A stretch of DNA of 47,743 nucleotides from Clostridia bacterium (lineage in GTDB: Bacteria; Bacillota; Clostridia; Oscillospirales; CAG-382): positions 1 to 47,743 of the forward strand of contig JAFXDO010000047.1 of assembly GCA_017563195.1 (NCBI GenBank), in the 5' to 3' direction. The position numbers and the translations under genes were made by a program. Of this stretch, positions 1 through 8,561 are shown in pieces. The notes beneath the pieces were generated by a model. That model was not told the DNA's origin. It saw nothing but the letters and a program-made list of their open reading frames with translations, and ran no database searches. Positions within the stretch are counted from its first letter, which is position 1. Each line of letters begins with the position of its first letter.

Positions 1-119
1 AGCAGTTTTGCGCGTATGCGATTTGTTCTGTAACGACGGCGAAAAAACGAAGGAATACCAACGTATTTCAAGGTTTTTTGACTAAGTTACAGGGCAAATC
101 GGTAGCGCAAAACCGTTTT
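1..119. repeat. Long imperfect hairpin element at the window edge
   Basis: Two arms pair in three perfect blocks: 5-13 with 105-113 (GTTTTGCGC), 19-25 with 95-101 (CGATTTG) and 28-34 with 86-92 (CTGTAAC). Between them 42-47 (A-run) pairs with 74-79 (T-run) and 52-58 with 63-69, so nearly the whole stretch folds on itself. No reading frame fits. It may extend beyond the window start. The form suggests a palindromic intergenic repeat, MITE or structured RNA; which one cannot be told from one copy. Confidence 0.6.
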
Positions 120-139
120 CTCACTGTGGCGCATCGCCC

Positions 140-171
140 AAAGGGGGAGCTTTTGCAAAAGCTCCCCCTTT
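140..171. terminator. Perfect 32-base palindrome, probable bidirectional terminator
   Basis: Arms AAAGGGGGAGCTTTTG and its exact complement meet without a loop, giving a very GC-rich stem with an A/T-rich base. This looks like a strong intrinsic terminator or palindromic repeat. It lies downstream of whatever precedes the window and of the lipoprotein gene at 303-1685. Confidence 0.5.
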
Positions 172-240
172 AAATCCCCCGCAAAATCCTTTAAAAGAAA
201 AGTGGCTCTTTAAATCCTCTGAAACCCTTTAAAACAAAAG

Positions 241-281
241 TGCCCCGAAGCCGATTCAGCAGGCCTCGGGGCATTTGTTTT
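241..281. terminator. Bidirectional intrinsic terminator
   Basis: Stem TGCCCCGAAGCC (241-252) pairs with GGCCTCGGGGCA (262-273) with one mismatch. A T-rich tail follows on each strand (TTTGTTTT on plus, CTTTTGTTTT on minus). It sits just past the stop of the minus-strand lipoprotein gene. Confidence 0.75.
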
Positions 282-302
282 AATTGAGGTTATAGGGGTG
301 TG

Positions 303-1685
303 TTATTCAAAATAATGCACGATGTAAATATGACCGAGAGACTCGTCTATCCACCAATCGCAGTTGTCTATCAGCGGCTTGAACGTCTTTTCGCTGTCAA
401 GCTCGCCTTCGGCAACGGCGCGTCCGATGACCGAGCCGCTTACGGTGGTGTCGAGATAATAGCAGTCAACGTATTTTGTGGGATCCGCTTTCTTCGGTTC
501 GTTACCCGTAATGGCACCGCATTGTACGTTTCCGCCGACCTTGCCGAGGTTCACTGCGCCTTTGAGATAAAAGTCGCCCAAGCCGTCGATGGTTACCGCG
601 GTCACGTTGCCGATGATACCGCCTGCCGAATCGCCCTCGCCGTCGCCGCTTGTGTTAGAATTCACCGTGACCGAGCCGAGGTTTATTACGTCGAGCACCG
701 TCATAAGACTCTGCTCCTCCCAAAGGAAACCGACGATGCCGCCTGCGACCTGCTCGCTTGCTATATTACCGTGGTTTGCACAGCTTGCGATCACGCTTGC
801 GCCGTAGCCGCTGCCATGCGCAAGGATTCCGCCCGCAAATCGCGTTGCGGTGATTTCGCCCTTGTTCAGACAGCCTCTTATAGTGCTGCCCTCGTTGCTC
901 ATCACGATGCCGCCTGCGTCGCGTCCGTTTACGACGCCGTAATTGTTGCAGTACCGAAGCTCTGTCCGACGTGACGTTCCCACGATTCCCGAGGCGGACG
1001 TGCCGTAAACGTCGGCATAGTTTCTGCAGGCGTGCAGCGTCGAGTTTTCTGCCTCGACCGCGAATGCCGCCGAATCGCCGAATTTGCCCTCCTCGGGGCC
1101 AAGGATCAGACCTTTACCGAGGGTTATATATCCGATCTCTGCCGATTCGATATATCCGAACAGCCCCGCGCCGCTTTTGCTTTGCGGACAGTAGATGCCG
1201 TTTATCGATTTGTTGCCTTGAATATATCCGAGAGTCTTATCGACTTCTCCACCGATGAAGCTGCCTTTAAAGGGAAAAGCCTTGCTTCCGATGGGAGTCC
1301 ACACCTTTTCGGGGGGATTTTCCGCCCAATCGTCGATGCTGTCGGTGGGGTTAAGCTCGATATCCTTTCGGAGCAACACTACGTCACCCTCGAAATCGTA
1401 TTTTTTGGAATTCACGGCATCTGCAAAGGCAAAAAGCTGTTCAGCCGTGTCAATGCAATACATTTTACCGTTTTTGAGCTCGACGACCTCTGCAAAAAGT
1501 GAGTCTGTCGACGGCTCATCTGTGCTCTCGTCCGCTTCGGAGGACTCGGTGCCTCCGCTTTCGACGGCTTCCGAATCCGATTCGCCGATGCCCGACGTAT
1601 CCTCCGTCGTGCCGTTATCAGCACAGCCGACAAAAACGCTGAGAAGCAGAGCGAACAGTAAAAATGCGATCCATGATCTCTTCAT
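303..1685 (-). CDS. Secreted lipoprotein with GLUG-like beta repeats
   Basis: 460 residues. The N-terminus is a lipoprotein signal peptide (KR, then a hydrophobic run to residue 18) ending in lipobox FVGC with Cys21, so it should be anchored on the outer face of the membrane. Residues about 25-60 form a Ser/Glu/Asp-rich linker. From about residue 170 to 400 there are degenerate units of roughly 25-30 residues built on C-x-N-x-G-x-V...AGGIVG, the pattern of GLUG-like right-handed beta-helix repeats found in surface adhesins and cell-wall proteins. No enzyme motif is visible. A strong AGGAGG lies before the ATG. It is monocistronic: terminators lie below it and a 205-base gap above it. The surface-binding role is inference; ligand unknown. 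Confidence 0.75.
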   Translation of the reverse strand: MKRSWIAFLLFALLLSVFVGCADNGTTEDTSGIGESDSEAVESGGTESSEADESTDEPSTDSLFAEVVELKNGKMYCIDTAEQLFAFADAVNSKKYDFEGDVVLLRKDIELNPTDSIDDWAENPPEKVWTPIGSKAFPFKGSFIGGEVDKTLGYIQGNKSINGIYCPQSKSGAGLFGYIESAEIGYITLGKGLILGPEEGKFGDSAAFAVEAENSTLHACRNYADVYGTSASGIVGTSRRTELRYCNNYGVVNGRDAGGIVMSNEGSTIRGCLNKGEITATRFAGGILAHGSGYGASVIASCANHGNIASEQVAGGIVGFLWEEQSLMTVLDVINLGSVTVNSNTSGDGEGDSAGGIIGNVTAVTIDGLGDFYLKGAVNLGKVGGNVQCGAITGNEPKKADPTKYVDCYYLDTTVSGSVIGRAVAEGELDSEKTFKPLIDNCDWWIDESLGHIYIVHYFE

Positions 1686-1890
1686 ATCGAATATCCTCCT
1701 TTTTTGGTTTCACCCTTATAGACGACGAATGAAACCGTTTTGTCACATTTTTAAAGAAAAAATCCAAATCCTCGTTCTGTTGCCCCACACAGTCCGATGA
1801 GTCGGATTTTTTCCTTCACTATTATAATGTCTGATTCTGCGTTTTCGTCTATAACAAAAATTAAAAATTTTTCAATTTTTTTGAATTTTT
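1686..1890 (-). promoter_or_regulatory. AT-rich gap with a possible lipoprotein promoter
   Basis: On the minus strand a perfect TATAAT (plus positions 1821-1826) lies 136 bases upstream of the lipoprotein start, without a convincing -35. The leader between contains a small hairpin, CCGAC-tcat-GTCGG type, at about 1792-1807. The A/T runs at 1855-1890 follow the stop of the ABC permease gene and may end its transcript. Confidence 0.35.
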
Positions 1891-3147
1891 TTATTTTTTA
1901 AAGAGAACCTGCTTTATAAGCTTACCCAATTTGGGGGGATTGCCGTACATAAGCACGCCGAGACGGTAGATCTTTGCGGCGAGCACGCCCACGCCGAACA
2001 CGCTTGCAGCGAGTATCGCGATGGAAATGACGATCTCGTGGACCGGAACCGTCGAAAGCGCGATTCGCGTGAACATCGCCATCGGTGACGTGAAGGGTAC
2101 GAACGAGCACACCTTCATCAGCGTAGAATCGACGTTTCCGCTCGTCATCGAGGTCATACATATGATGAACATAAACACGAAGGTCATCATAAGCGGAGAA
2201 ACAGCCGTGTTTACCTCCTCGAGCTTGGATACGGTGGAGCCGACCGCGCCGAAAAGGAACGCGTAGATGAGGAAGCCCGAAAGGAAGAAGATGAGCATGA
2301 ATCCGAGCAGCTCGGGCGGGATATCAAAGAACATTTCCGCCATCTCAAACTCGGTCCAGTATTCACGGTTGAGGTTGTAGAACAGGAGCGCAGAGCCGAA
2401 AACCGCGATCAATTGGGCAAGACCTGCGATGCAGGACGCGATGACCTTGCCGAACATCATGCTCGTCGGGTTCGCACTCGTTATGAGTAATTCCATCGCG
2501 CGGGAGCTCTTTTCGGTAGCTACGTTCATCGTCACCATCTGACCGTAGAGAAGAATGACGATATAAAGCGCGAAGATCATAATGTATGCATAGAAAAAGT
2601 TCTGCATCTGGTCAACGCCGAGGCTGACGTTTTCAAACTCGATCGGCGTTGCGAGTATCTCCGCCGCGTCACCGATCGCGATGCCGTGCTCGGCCATCTG
2701 CTCGAGGCGGTAGATGCTCTGCATAACCTCGTTTGCGATAAGATAGTTTTCGTCGTACATCGAAAGGTTTCCGACGTAATAGGTGTACTTTGTCGGGCTT
2801 TCGATGTGGAACGCGCACTCGATCTCGCCCGAGGTGATCTTGTCCTTGACCGCGTCGAGCGATTCGGTCGCCACGTGCACGTCGTAGTCGGTAAACGCCG
2901 CACCGAACGCATTCGCGTACGCGATCTTTTCCTCGTCACCGTCGGCAAGGATGAGCATAACGCCGCTGTAGCCGGAGAAACTTGAGCCGTCGTCGGCGTC
3001 GCTGTCGGACGAGAAGGCATCGGTGATGCGCGGGAAGAACATAACGATCGCAAGTGCCACCACCAAAAACAGCGTGACGCCCACAAAGGTCTTGTTTTTA
3101 ATAAAATTCTTGAGCTCGAACGCAAGAATAGTCTTGAACTGCTTCAT
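1891..3147 (-). CDS. ABC-2 type transporter permease (NatB/YhaP-like)
   Basis: 418 residues. Topology is the ABC-2 exporter type: one membrane segment at about 20-40, a large extracytoplasmic domain (about 45-185), then five or six hydrophobic segments from about 190 to 395 (including FYAYIMIFALYIVILLYG and LLGFMLIFFLSGFLIYAFLFG). The cytoplasmic stretch NVATEKSSRAMELLITSANPT is typical of the NatB/YhaP family, which exports Na+ or peptides. The start is set by AAGGAGGG, which overlaps the stop of the ATPase gene 12 bases upstream, so the two are translated from one mRNA. Substrate cannot be read from the sequence. Confidence 0.85.
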   Translation of the reverse strand: MKQFKTILAFELKNFIKNKTFVGVTLFLVVALAIVMFFPRITDAFSSDSDADDGSSFSGYSGVMLILADGDEEKIAYANAFGAAFTDYDVHVATESLDAVKDKITSGEIECAFHIESPTKYTYYVGNLSMYDENYLIANEVMQSIYRLEQMAEHGIAIGDAAEILATPIEFENVSLGVDQMQNFFYAYIMIFALYIVILLYGQMVTMNVATEKSSRAMELLITSANPTSMMFGKVIASCIAGLAQLIAVFGSALLFYNLNREYWTEFEMAEMFFDIPPELLGFMLIFFLSGFLIYAFLFGAVGSTVSKLEEVNTAVSPLMMTFVFMFIICMTSMTSGNVDSTLMKVCSFVPFTSPMAMFTRIALSTVPVHEIVISIAILAASVFGVGVLAAKIYRLGVLMYGNPPKLGKLIKQVLFKK

Positions 3148-3159
3148 TTGTGTCCCTCC

Positions 3160-4050
3160 TTACATCTGCTCTTCGGCGTATTCGACGAAGATATCGTTGA
3201 GCGAGGGCTCGAACACCTTGATCTCGTCCACGTCGTATTCCGAAACGAGCGCATTCATTACGTCCGACTTTTCGCTTTCATCGTCGAGGCGGAAGATGAT
3301 CTCGCCGTTTTCGCCCAAGCTGCAGCGCGATTCGTATTTTTGCATGATGGCATCCGCATCGACCGAGCGGACGACCAGCTTGTTTCTCGGGAAGTTGCGC
3401 TTGATCTCGGCGAGGTCGCCGTGAAGCACCGTCTTTCCGCCGTTGATAATTGCGATCCTGTCGCAGAACTCCTCGATATAGCTCATCTGATGGCTCGAGA
3501 AGATGACGATCTTGCCCTTGGATATCTCTTCCTTGACGACGCTCTTCAAAAGCATTGCGTTGACGGGGTCGAGACCCGAAAAGGGCTCGTCGAGAATGAT
3601 TATCTGAGGGTCGTGCGCAAGCGCGGTGACGAGCTGGATCTTCTGCTGGTTGCCCTTCGAGAGTGTGTCGAGGCTCTTGTTCTTGTATTCGCTCATTTCA
3701 AGACGCGAAAGCCAATAATCGATCGATTTTTCGGCGTCCTTGCGTTTCATTCCCTTGAGCTCGGCAAAATAAACGAGCTGATCGATGATCTTCTTTTTGG
3801 GATAAAGCCCGCGCTCCTCGGGAAGATAGCCGATTCCGACGGAGGCTCTGTCGATAGGCTTGCCGTCGATAAGGACCTCGCCGCCGTTGGCAGGGAAGAC
3901 ACCCATAAGTATGCGGATGGCGGTGGTTTTACCGGCGCCGTTTCTGCCGAGCAGACCGAACGCCTTTTTACCCTCGGTGGCAAAGGAAATGCCCTTAAGC
4001 ACCTCTTTTTCCCCGAAGCTCTTTTGTATGTTCCTGAATTCGAGTACCAT
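3160..4050 (-). CDS. ABC exporter ATP-binding protein (NatA/YhaQ-like)
   Basis: 296 residues from the ATG at 4050, chosen because AGGAGG sits 4-9 bases before it; the frame runs open to 4128 but that extension lies in the promoter. Motifs: Walker A GRNGAGKTT (about 37-45), signature LSKGNQQK with an unusual Lys in place of the first Gly as in NatA/YhaQ proteins, Walker B IIILDEPFSGLDP, and H-loop FSSHQMSYIEE. It has the C-terminal about 75-residue extension of this subfamily. It pairs with the permease that follows at 1891-3147 as an ATP-driven exporter. Divergent from nrdR. Confidence 0.9.
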   Translation of the reverse strand: MVLEFRNIQKSFGEKEVLKGISFATEGKKAFGLLGRNGAGKTTAIRILMGVFPANGGEVLIDGKPIDRASVGIGYLPEERGLYPKKKIIDQLVYFAELKGMKRKDAEKSIDYWLSRLEMSEYKNKSLDTLSKGNQQKIQLVTALAHDPQIIILDEPFSGLDPVNAMLLKSVVKEEISKGKIVIFSSHQMSYIEEFCDRIAIINGGKTVLHGDLAEIKRNFPRNKLVVRSVDADAIMQKYESRCSLGENGEIIFRLDDESEKSDVMNALVSEYDVDEIKVFEPSLNDIFVEYAEEQM

Positions 4051-4078
4051 ATTTCCTCCTGTAAGGCTTGATGGGATT

Positions 4079-4107
4079 ATGGTACACCTATTACGCGAAT
4101 ATGTCAA
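4079..4107 (-). promoter_or_regulatory. Promoter of the NatAB-type operon
   Basis: On the minus strand TTGACA (4107-4102), 17-base spacer, TACCAT (4084-4079). It lies 29 bases upstream of the ATPase start and back-to-back with the nrdR promoter. Confidence 0.6.
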
Positions 4108-4133
4108 TCGGTTTCGAAAATTTAACAATTTGC

Positions 4134-4162
4134 TTTACAAATGAGAAAAAATGTGTTAAAAT
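4134..4162 (+). promoter_or_regulatory. Promoter of nrdR
   Basis: TTTACA (4134-4139), 17-base spacer, TAAAAT (4157-4162), 33 bases before the nrdR ATG; CGGAGG follows as ribosome site. Confidence 0.7.
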
Positions 4163-4195
4163 GAAGAAAATCAGTAAGCTTCGGAGGTTTTTGAT

Positions 4196-4651
4196 ATGAA
4201 ATGCCCGTCCTGCGGACAATTGGAAAGTAAGGTTATCGACTCTCGCCCCTCGTCGGACGGAAGCTCTATCCGCCGTCGCCGCGAATGCCTTGAGTGCCAG
4301 AAGCGCTTTACAACCTATGAGAATATCGAAACTCTTCCGCTTATCGTTATTAAAAAGGATCTCTCGCGCGAGACCTTCGACAGAAACAAGATACTCAATT
4401 CGATAATCCGCGCCTGCGACAAGCGTCAGGTCACCCTTTCGCAGATGGACGCCGTCGTGAGCGAGATCGAAAACTCGCTCCAGAACACGCTTCAGAACGA
4501 AATCACCTCCGACCGTATCGGTGAGCTTGTTATGGAAAAGCTCAAGGGGCTTGACGAGGTCGCGTATATCCGATTCGCGTCGGTCTACCGTCAGTTTAAG
4601 GACATCGGCGCCTTTATGGAGGAGCTTCAGAAGCTTCTTGCCGAAAAATAA
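4196..4651 (+). CDS. nrdR: Transcriptional repressor NrdR
   Basis: 151 residues, the usual length of NrdR. The N-terminal zinc ribbon has Cys3, Cys6, Cys31 and Cys34 with the family's [27 protein letters not shown] signature (16-41), followed by an ATP-cone domain (about 49-139) that senses ATP/dATP. NrdR represses ribonucleotide reductase genes by binding NrdR boxes. No such target gene is in this window, so it acts in trans. Own promoter and terminator: a single-gene unit. Confidence 0.97.
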   Translation: MKCPSCGQLESKVIDSRPSSDGSSIRRRRECLECQKRFTTYENIETLPLIVIKKDLSRETFDRNKILNSIIRACDKRQVTLSQMDAVVSEIENSLQNTLQNEITSDRIGELVMEKLKGLDEVAYIRFASVYRQFKDIGAFMEELQKLLAEK

Positions 4652-4657
4652 CGAAAA

Positions 4658-4694
4658 TTCCCGCGAAGCGAGCGCTTCGGGGGATTTTTTTGTA
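4658..4694 (+). terminator. Terminator of nrdR
   Basis: CCCGCGAAGCG and CGCTTCGGGGG arms around a two-base loop, followed by ATTTTTTTG. Confidence 0.85.
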
Positions 4695-4733
4695 AAAATA
4701 TGATTAAATATACTTTAATTTGATACTTAGGTG

Positions 4734-4762
4734 TTGCAATTTGAAAGTGAAAGTATTATAAT
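4734..4762 (+). promoter_or_regulatory. Promoter of the paaK-ior operon
   Basis: TTGCAA (4734-4739), 17-base spacer, perfect TATAAT (4757-4762). The start would give an approximately 85-base leader before the first paaK. Confidence 0.75.
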
Positions 4763-4795
4763 AATGTGGTGTTTATATAACGAATAACTATTTGA

Positions 4796-4842
4796 CGGGA
4801 GGCGTGCCGCGCTTCGGCTTCGATGAGCGAATGATCCTCCCG
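4796..4842 (+). promoter_or_regulatory. Structured leader hairpin before paaK
   Basis: CGGGAGG (4796-4802) pairs perfectly with CCTCCCG (4836-4842), enclosing a second hairpin GCCGCGCTTCGGC-type. The ribosome site AAGGAG follows directly at 4843-4848. The CGGGAGG arm itself resembles a ribosome site. It could mask or present the start region; no known riboswitch class was recognised. Confidence 0.4.
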
Positions 4843-4855
4843 AAGGAGAGAATAA

Positions 4856-6181
4856 ATGGAGAACAGGATATTTAACAAAGAGATGGAGTGTATGTCCCGA
4901 AGGGATATGGAGGCGCTCCAGCTCGAAAGGCTCAAATCGCTTGTCGATTACTGCGAAAAGAATTCCGAGTTTTACGCAAAAAGGCTTGCCAAGGCAGGCG
5001 TTACGGCAGACAAGATAAAGTGCCTTTCGGATATCGAATACATACCCTATACCACCAAGGACGACCTCAGGGACACCTACCCGTTCGGAATGCTCTCCGT
5101 GCCGATGGAAAAGATCGTGCGCGTGCACGCATCCTCGGGCACGACCGGCAACCCGACCGTCGTTGCATACACCCGCGAGGACCTCGAAAACTGGTCGGAG
5201 CAGGTCGCTCGACTGGCGGTTGCGGGCGGTGCGACCGCAGGCACGATCGTTCAGATCTGCTTTGGCTACGGCATGTTCACGGGCGCGCTCGGTCTTCACT
5301 ACGGTCTCGAAAAGATAGGCGCTGTCGTTGTTCCGACCAGCTCGGGCAACACCGAAAAGCAGCTTAAGTTCATGCGCGACTTCGGCACCAACGCGATAGT
5401 TGCGACCCCCTCCTACTGTATGTATCTCGCCGAGGCGGCAAGGAGCATGCAGGACAAATATCCGATGGATATGTATAAGCTCAAGTACGGCATCCTCGGA
5501 AGCGAGGGCTCGACCCCCGAAATGCGTACCGAGATCGAAAACCATTGGGGCAACGGCTTCTTCTGCACCGACAACTACGGTATGTCCGAGCTTAACGGAC
5601 CGGGTATGTCGGGCGAATGCATGTACCGCGACGGTCTGCACATCAACGAGGACCATTTCCTTTGCGAGGTCATCGATTCGGCAAGCGGTAACGTGCTTGA
5701 AAAGGGCTCGACCGGCGAGCTTGTCGTGACCAACCTCACGAAGCGCGGTCTTCCCATGCTCCGCTACCGCACGAAGGATATAACCAACATAAACTACGAG
5801 CCCTGCAAATGCGGCAGAACCAGTGCGAGAATGCACAAGATCATCGGCAGAAGCGACGATATGATAAAGGTCCGCGGCGTAAACGTCTTCCCGACGCAGG
5901 TCGAAAGCGCGCTCATAGGTATGACCGAGATCAGCCCGAACTACCTCATCGTTCTTCGCAGAGAAAATTACTCCGACTCTATGGAGGTCCGCGTCGAGCT
6001 TATCGACGGCGGTCTGCTCGACCGCTACGGCGAGCTTGTCGCTCTGCAGAAGCGCATTCAGGACAACATTAAAAATATTCTCGGCATTGCCATTAAGGTC
6101 ACGCTTGTCGAGCCCAACTCCATCGAAAGATTTACGGGTAAGGCAAAGCGCGTGCTTGACTTGAGACACGAAAACAAGTAA
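4856..6181 (+). CDS. paaK: Phenylacetate-CoA ligase, copy 1
   Basis: 441 residues, the normal size for PaaK-type AMP-forming aryl-acid CoA ligases. The nucleotide loop HASSGTTGNPT is at 91-101; the family motifs YGMSELNGPG (acyl/adenine site), YRTKDI and the hinge GRSDDMIKVRGVNVFP lie toward the C-terminus, and the terminal domain carries GKAKRV with the late catalytic Lys. It activates phenylacetate or related arylacetates with ATP and CoA, or runs backward to make ATP from the arylacetyl-CoA formed by IorAB. GGAG lies 8 bases before the ATG. First gene of a five-gene operon; 12 bases separate it from iorA. Confidence 0.93.
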   Translation: MENRIFNKEMECMSRRDMEALQLERLKSLVDYCEKNSEFYAKRLAKAGVTADKIKCLSDIEYIPYTTKDDLRDTYPFGMLSVPMEKIVRVHASSGTTGNPTVVAYTREDLENWSEQVARLAVAGGATAGTIVQICFGYGMFTGALGLHYGLEKIGAVVVPTSSGNTEKQLKFMRDFGTNAIVATPSYCMYLAEAARSMQDKYPMDMYKLKYGILGSEGSTPEMRTEIENHWGNGFFCTDNYGMSELNGPGMSGECMYRDGLHINEDHFLCEVIDSASGNVLEKGSTGELVVTNLTKRGLPMLRYRTKDITNINYEPCKCGRTSARMHKIIGRSDDMIKVRGVNVFPTQVESALIGMTEISPNYLIVLRRENYSDSMEVRVELIDGGLLDRYGELVALQKRIQDNIKNILGIAIKVTLVEPNSIERFTGKAKRVLDLRHENK

Positions 6182-6193
6182 GGAATGACAGAT

Positions 6194-7954
6194 ATGGAAA
6201 AGAAGCTTCTTTTGGGTAACGAGGCGGTCGCTCGCGGTCTTTACGAGGCAGGCGTGCGCGTCGTTTCCTCCTACCCCGGTACACCCAGCACCGAAATTAC
6301 CGAAAGCGTCACCAAGTACGACGAGATATATTCCGAATGGGCTCCTAACGAAAAGGTTGCCTTCGAGGTTGCGATCGGTGCATCCTTCGGCGGCGCAAGA
6401 TCCTTCTGCGCTATGAAGCACGTCGGACTCAACGTTGCGGCAGACCCGCTCTACACCGCATCCTATATCGGCGTTAACGGCGGTATGGTCTGCGCGGTTG
6501 CCGACGACCCCGGTATGCACTCATCTCAGAACGAGCAGGACTCCCGCCGCCACGCAATTGCCGCAAAGGTCCCGATGCTCGAGCCGTCCGATTCTCAGGA
6601 CGCGCTTGATTTCACCAAGGCGGCTTACGACCTGTCCGAGCGATTCGATACCCCCGTTTTGCTGAGACTCTCGACGAGGATCTCTCACTCGCGCTCGCTC
6701 GTCACCCTTTCCGAAAGAAACAACGTTGAACTCAAGAAGTACGAGCGCAACGTTATGAAGAACGTAATGATGCCCGCTATGGCAAGAAAGGCTCACGCAA
6801 AGGTTGAGGAGCGCAACGAGGCGCTCACCCTTTGGGCGGATACCGAGGCGTTTGAGCTCGGCATCAACAGGGAAGAAATTTTCTCCGACGAGATCGGCGT
6901 TATCGCGGCAGGCAGCACCTACGCGTATGCACGTGAGGCGCTGGGCGAAAAGGCAAGCTACCTGAAGCTCGGCATCGTGAATCCGCTTCCCAAAAAGGCA
7001 ATAATCGATTTTGCAAAGAAGGTCAAGACCCTTTACGTTATCGAGGAACTTGACGACGTTATCGAAACGCACTGCATCAAGCTCGGCGTCAAGGTCATCG
7101 GCAGAGAAATTTTCTCGCCCTTGGGAGAATATAATCAGTCTATCATCGCGAAGGCTATTCTCGGCTTCGAAAAGGAATGCGTTTCGGTCGATTGCGACAT
7201 CCCCGCGCGTCCTCCCGTGCTTTGCCCCGGCTGTCCGCACAGAGGTCTTTACTACGCGCTCAAGGATATGAACCTTTACGTAAGCGGCGATATCGGCTGC
7301 TACACCCTCGGTGCGCAGGCTCCGCTTTCGATGATGGATACCTGCGTGTGTATGGGCGCATCGGTTTCGGCGCTGCACGGCTATAACACCGCTCGCGGAA
7401 GCGAGGCGGCGAAGAAATCCATCGCAGTTATCGGCGACTCGACGTTTATGCACTCGGGCATCACCGGTCTTATCGATATAGTTTACAACAAGGGAATCTC
7501 CACCGTCATCGTGCTCGACAACTCGATCACCGGTATGACGGGACACCAGAACAACCCCTTGAACGGCAAGACCATCAAGGGCGACCCCACGACGGCTGTC
7601 GATCTCGAGGCGCTTGCAAGAGCGATCGGCATCAACCGAATCGTCGTTGTCGACCCCTTCGATATAAAGGCTACCAAGTCGGCTGTCGCAGAGGAGCTTC
7701 TGGCAGAGGAGCCCTCGCTCGTTATCTCGAGACGCCCCTGCGCGCTTCTTAAGAACGTCAAGCACGAGCCTTCGCTCGTCGTCGACTCCGACAAGTGCGT
7801 CGGCTGTAAGATGTGCCTTAAGGTCGGCTGCCCCGCTATCTCGCAGAAAAAGCAGGAAAACGGCAGAACCAAGGCGTTTATCGATCCGAACCAGTGCTTG
7901 GGCTGCGGCGTCTGCGTTGAGACCTGCCGTCTCGATGCAATAAAGAAGGCATAA
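6194..7954 (+). CDS. iorA: Indolepyruvate:ferredoxin oxidoreductase, alpha subunit
   Basis: 586 residues. The ATG at 6194 is preferred to the one at 6185, since TAAGGA abuts the latter but is 9 bases from the former. IorA oxidatively decarboxylates aromatic 2-oxoacids (indolepyruvate, phenylpyruvate, 4-hydroxyphenylpyruvate) to the arylacetyl-CoA with ferredoxin as acceptor. Visible are the N-terminal pyrimidine-binding domain (SSYPGTPSTEITE), the CPGCPHRG motif near 345, the thiamine diphosphate motif GDSTFMHSG...DNSITGMTGHQ, and two C-terminal 4Fe-4S clusters (CVGCKMCLKVGCP and CLGCGVCVETCR). Length and domains match the family. Oxygen-sensitive, cytoplasmic; forms a heteromer with IorB. 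Confidence 0.97.
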   Translation: MEKKLLLGNEAVARGLYEAGVRVVSSYPGTPSTEITESVTKYDEIYSEWAPNEKVAFEVAIGASFGGARSFCAMKHVGLNVAADPLYTASYIGVNGGMVCAVADDPGMHSSQNEQDSRRHAIAAKVPMLEPSDSQDALDFTKAAYDLSERFDTPVLLRLSTRISHSRSLVTLSERNNVELKKYERNVMKNVMMPAMARKAHAKVEERNEALTLWADTEAFELGINREEIFSDEIGVIAAGSTYAYAREALGEKASYLKLGIVNPLPKKAIIDFAKKVKTLYVIEELDDVIETHCIKLGVKVIGREIFSPLGEYNQSIIAKAILGFEKECVSVDCDIPARPPVLCPGCPHRGLYYALKDMNLYVSGDIGCYTLGAQAPLSMMDTCVCMGASVSALHGYNTARGSEAAKKSIAVIGDSTFMHSGITGLIDIVYNKGISTVIVLDNSITGMTGHQNNPLNGKTIKGDPTTAVDLEALARAIGINRIVVVDPFDIKATKSAVAEELLAEEPSLVISRRPCALLKNVKHEPSLVVDSDKCVGCKMCLKVGCPAISQKKQENGRTKAFIDPNQCLGCGVCVETCRLDAIKKA

Positions 7955-7967
7955 GGAGGAAAAAGCG

Positions 7968-8540
7968 ATGAATTCTATCAATATTCTTATCGTCGGTGTC
8001 GGCGGTCAGGGAACTCTGCTTGCCTCCAAGCTTATGGGCAAGATATTCATTGACGCGGGTATGGACGTCAAGGTCAGCGAGGTTCACGGTATGAGCCAGC
8101 GCGGCGGCAGCGTCGTTACCTACGTTCGTGCGGGCGAGAAGGTGTTTTCTCCCGTCATCGATAAGGGCGAGGCAGACGTTATGATCTCGTTCGAGGCGCT
8201 CGAAAGCGCAAGATGGCTTCCTTATCTCAAGAAGGACGGCGTCGTCATCTCGAACACCGCACAGATCGACCCGATGCCTGTTATTATGGGCAACGCGACC
8301 TATCCCGAGCAGGTGCTTTCGATGATCGCCGAAAAGGGCATCAAGGTCGTTTCTGCCGATGCACTTTCGCTTGCTGAGCAGGCAGGAAGCGCCAAGGCGG
8401 TAAATATCGTGCTTCTCGGTATTACCGCAAGACAGCTCGGACTCGATAAGGGTACCTGCATCGAGGCTATCCGCGCTACTGTCCCTCAAAAGACGATAGA
8501 AACCAACGAAAAGGCATTTGAGTTAGGCTATAATTTATAA
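7968..8540 (+). CDS. iorB: Indolepyruvate:ferredoxin oxidoreductase, beta subunit
   Basis: 190 residues, typical of IorB, the gamma-domain subunit of 2-oxoacid:ferredoxin oxidoreductases. The start GGVGGQGTLLASKLMG shows the domain's glycine loop, followed by the conserved SEVHGMSQRGGSVVTYVR segment. AAGGAGG lies 7 bases ahead of the ATG, 13 bases after iorA. It forms the active site together with IorA. Confidence 0.97.
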   Translation: MNSINILIVGVGGQGTLLASKLMGKIFIDAGMDVKVSEVHGMSQRGGSVVTYVRAGEKVFSPVIDKGEADVMISFEALESARWLPYLKKDGVVISNTAQIDPMPVIMGNATYPEQVLSMIAEKGIKVVSADALSLAEQAGSAKAVNIVLLGITARQLGLDKGTCIEAIRATVPQKTIETNEKAFELGYNL

Positions 8541-8561
8541 ACAAGGAGCAAAAAACAAGCA

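Noticed and set aside
4727..6520. 597-residue minus-strand open frame
   Set aside because: Antisense to paaK copy 1 and iorA; no recognisable domain.
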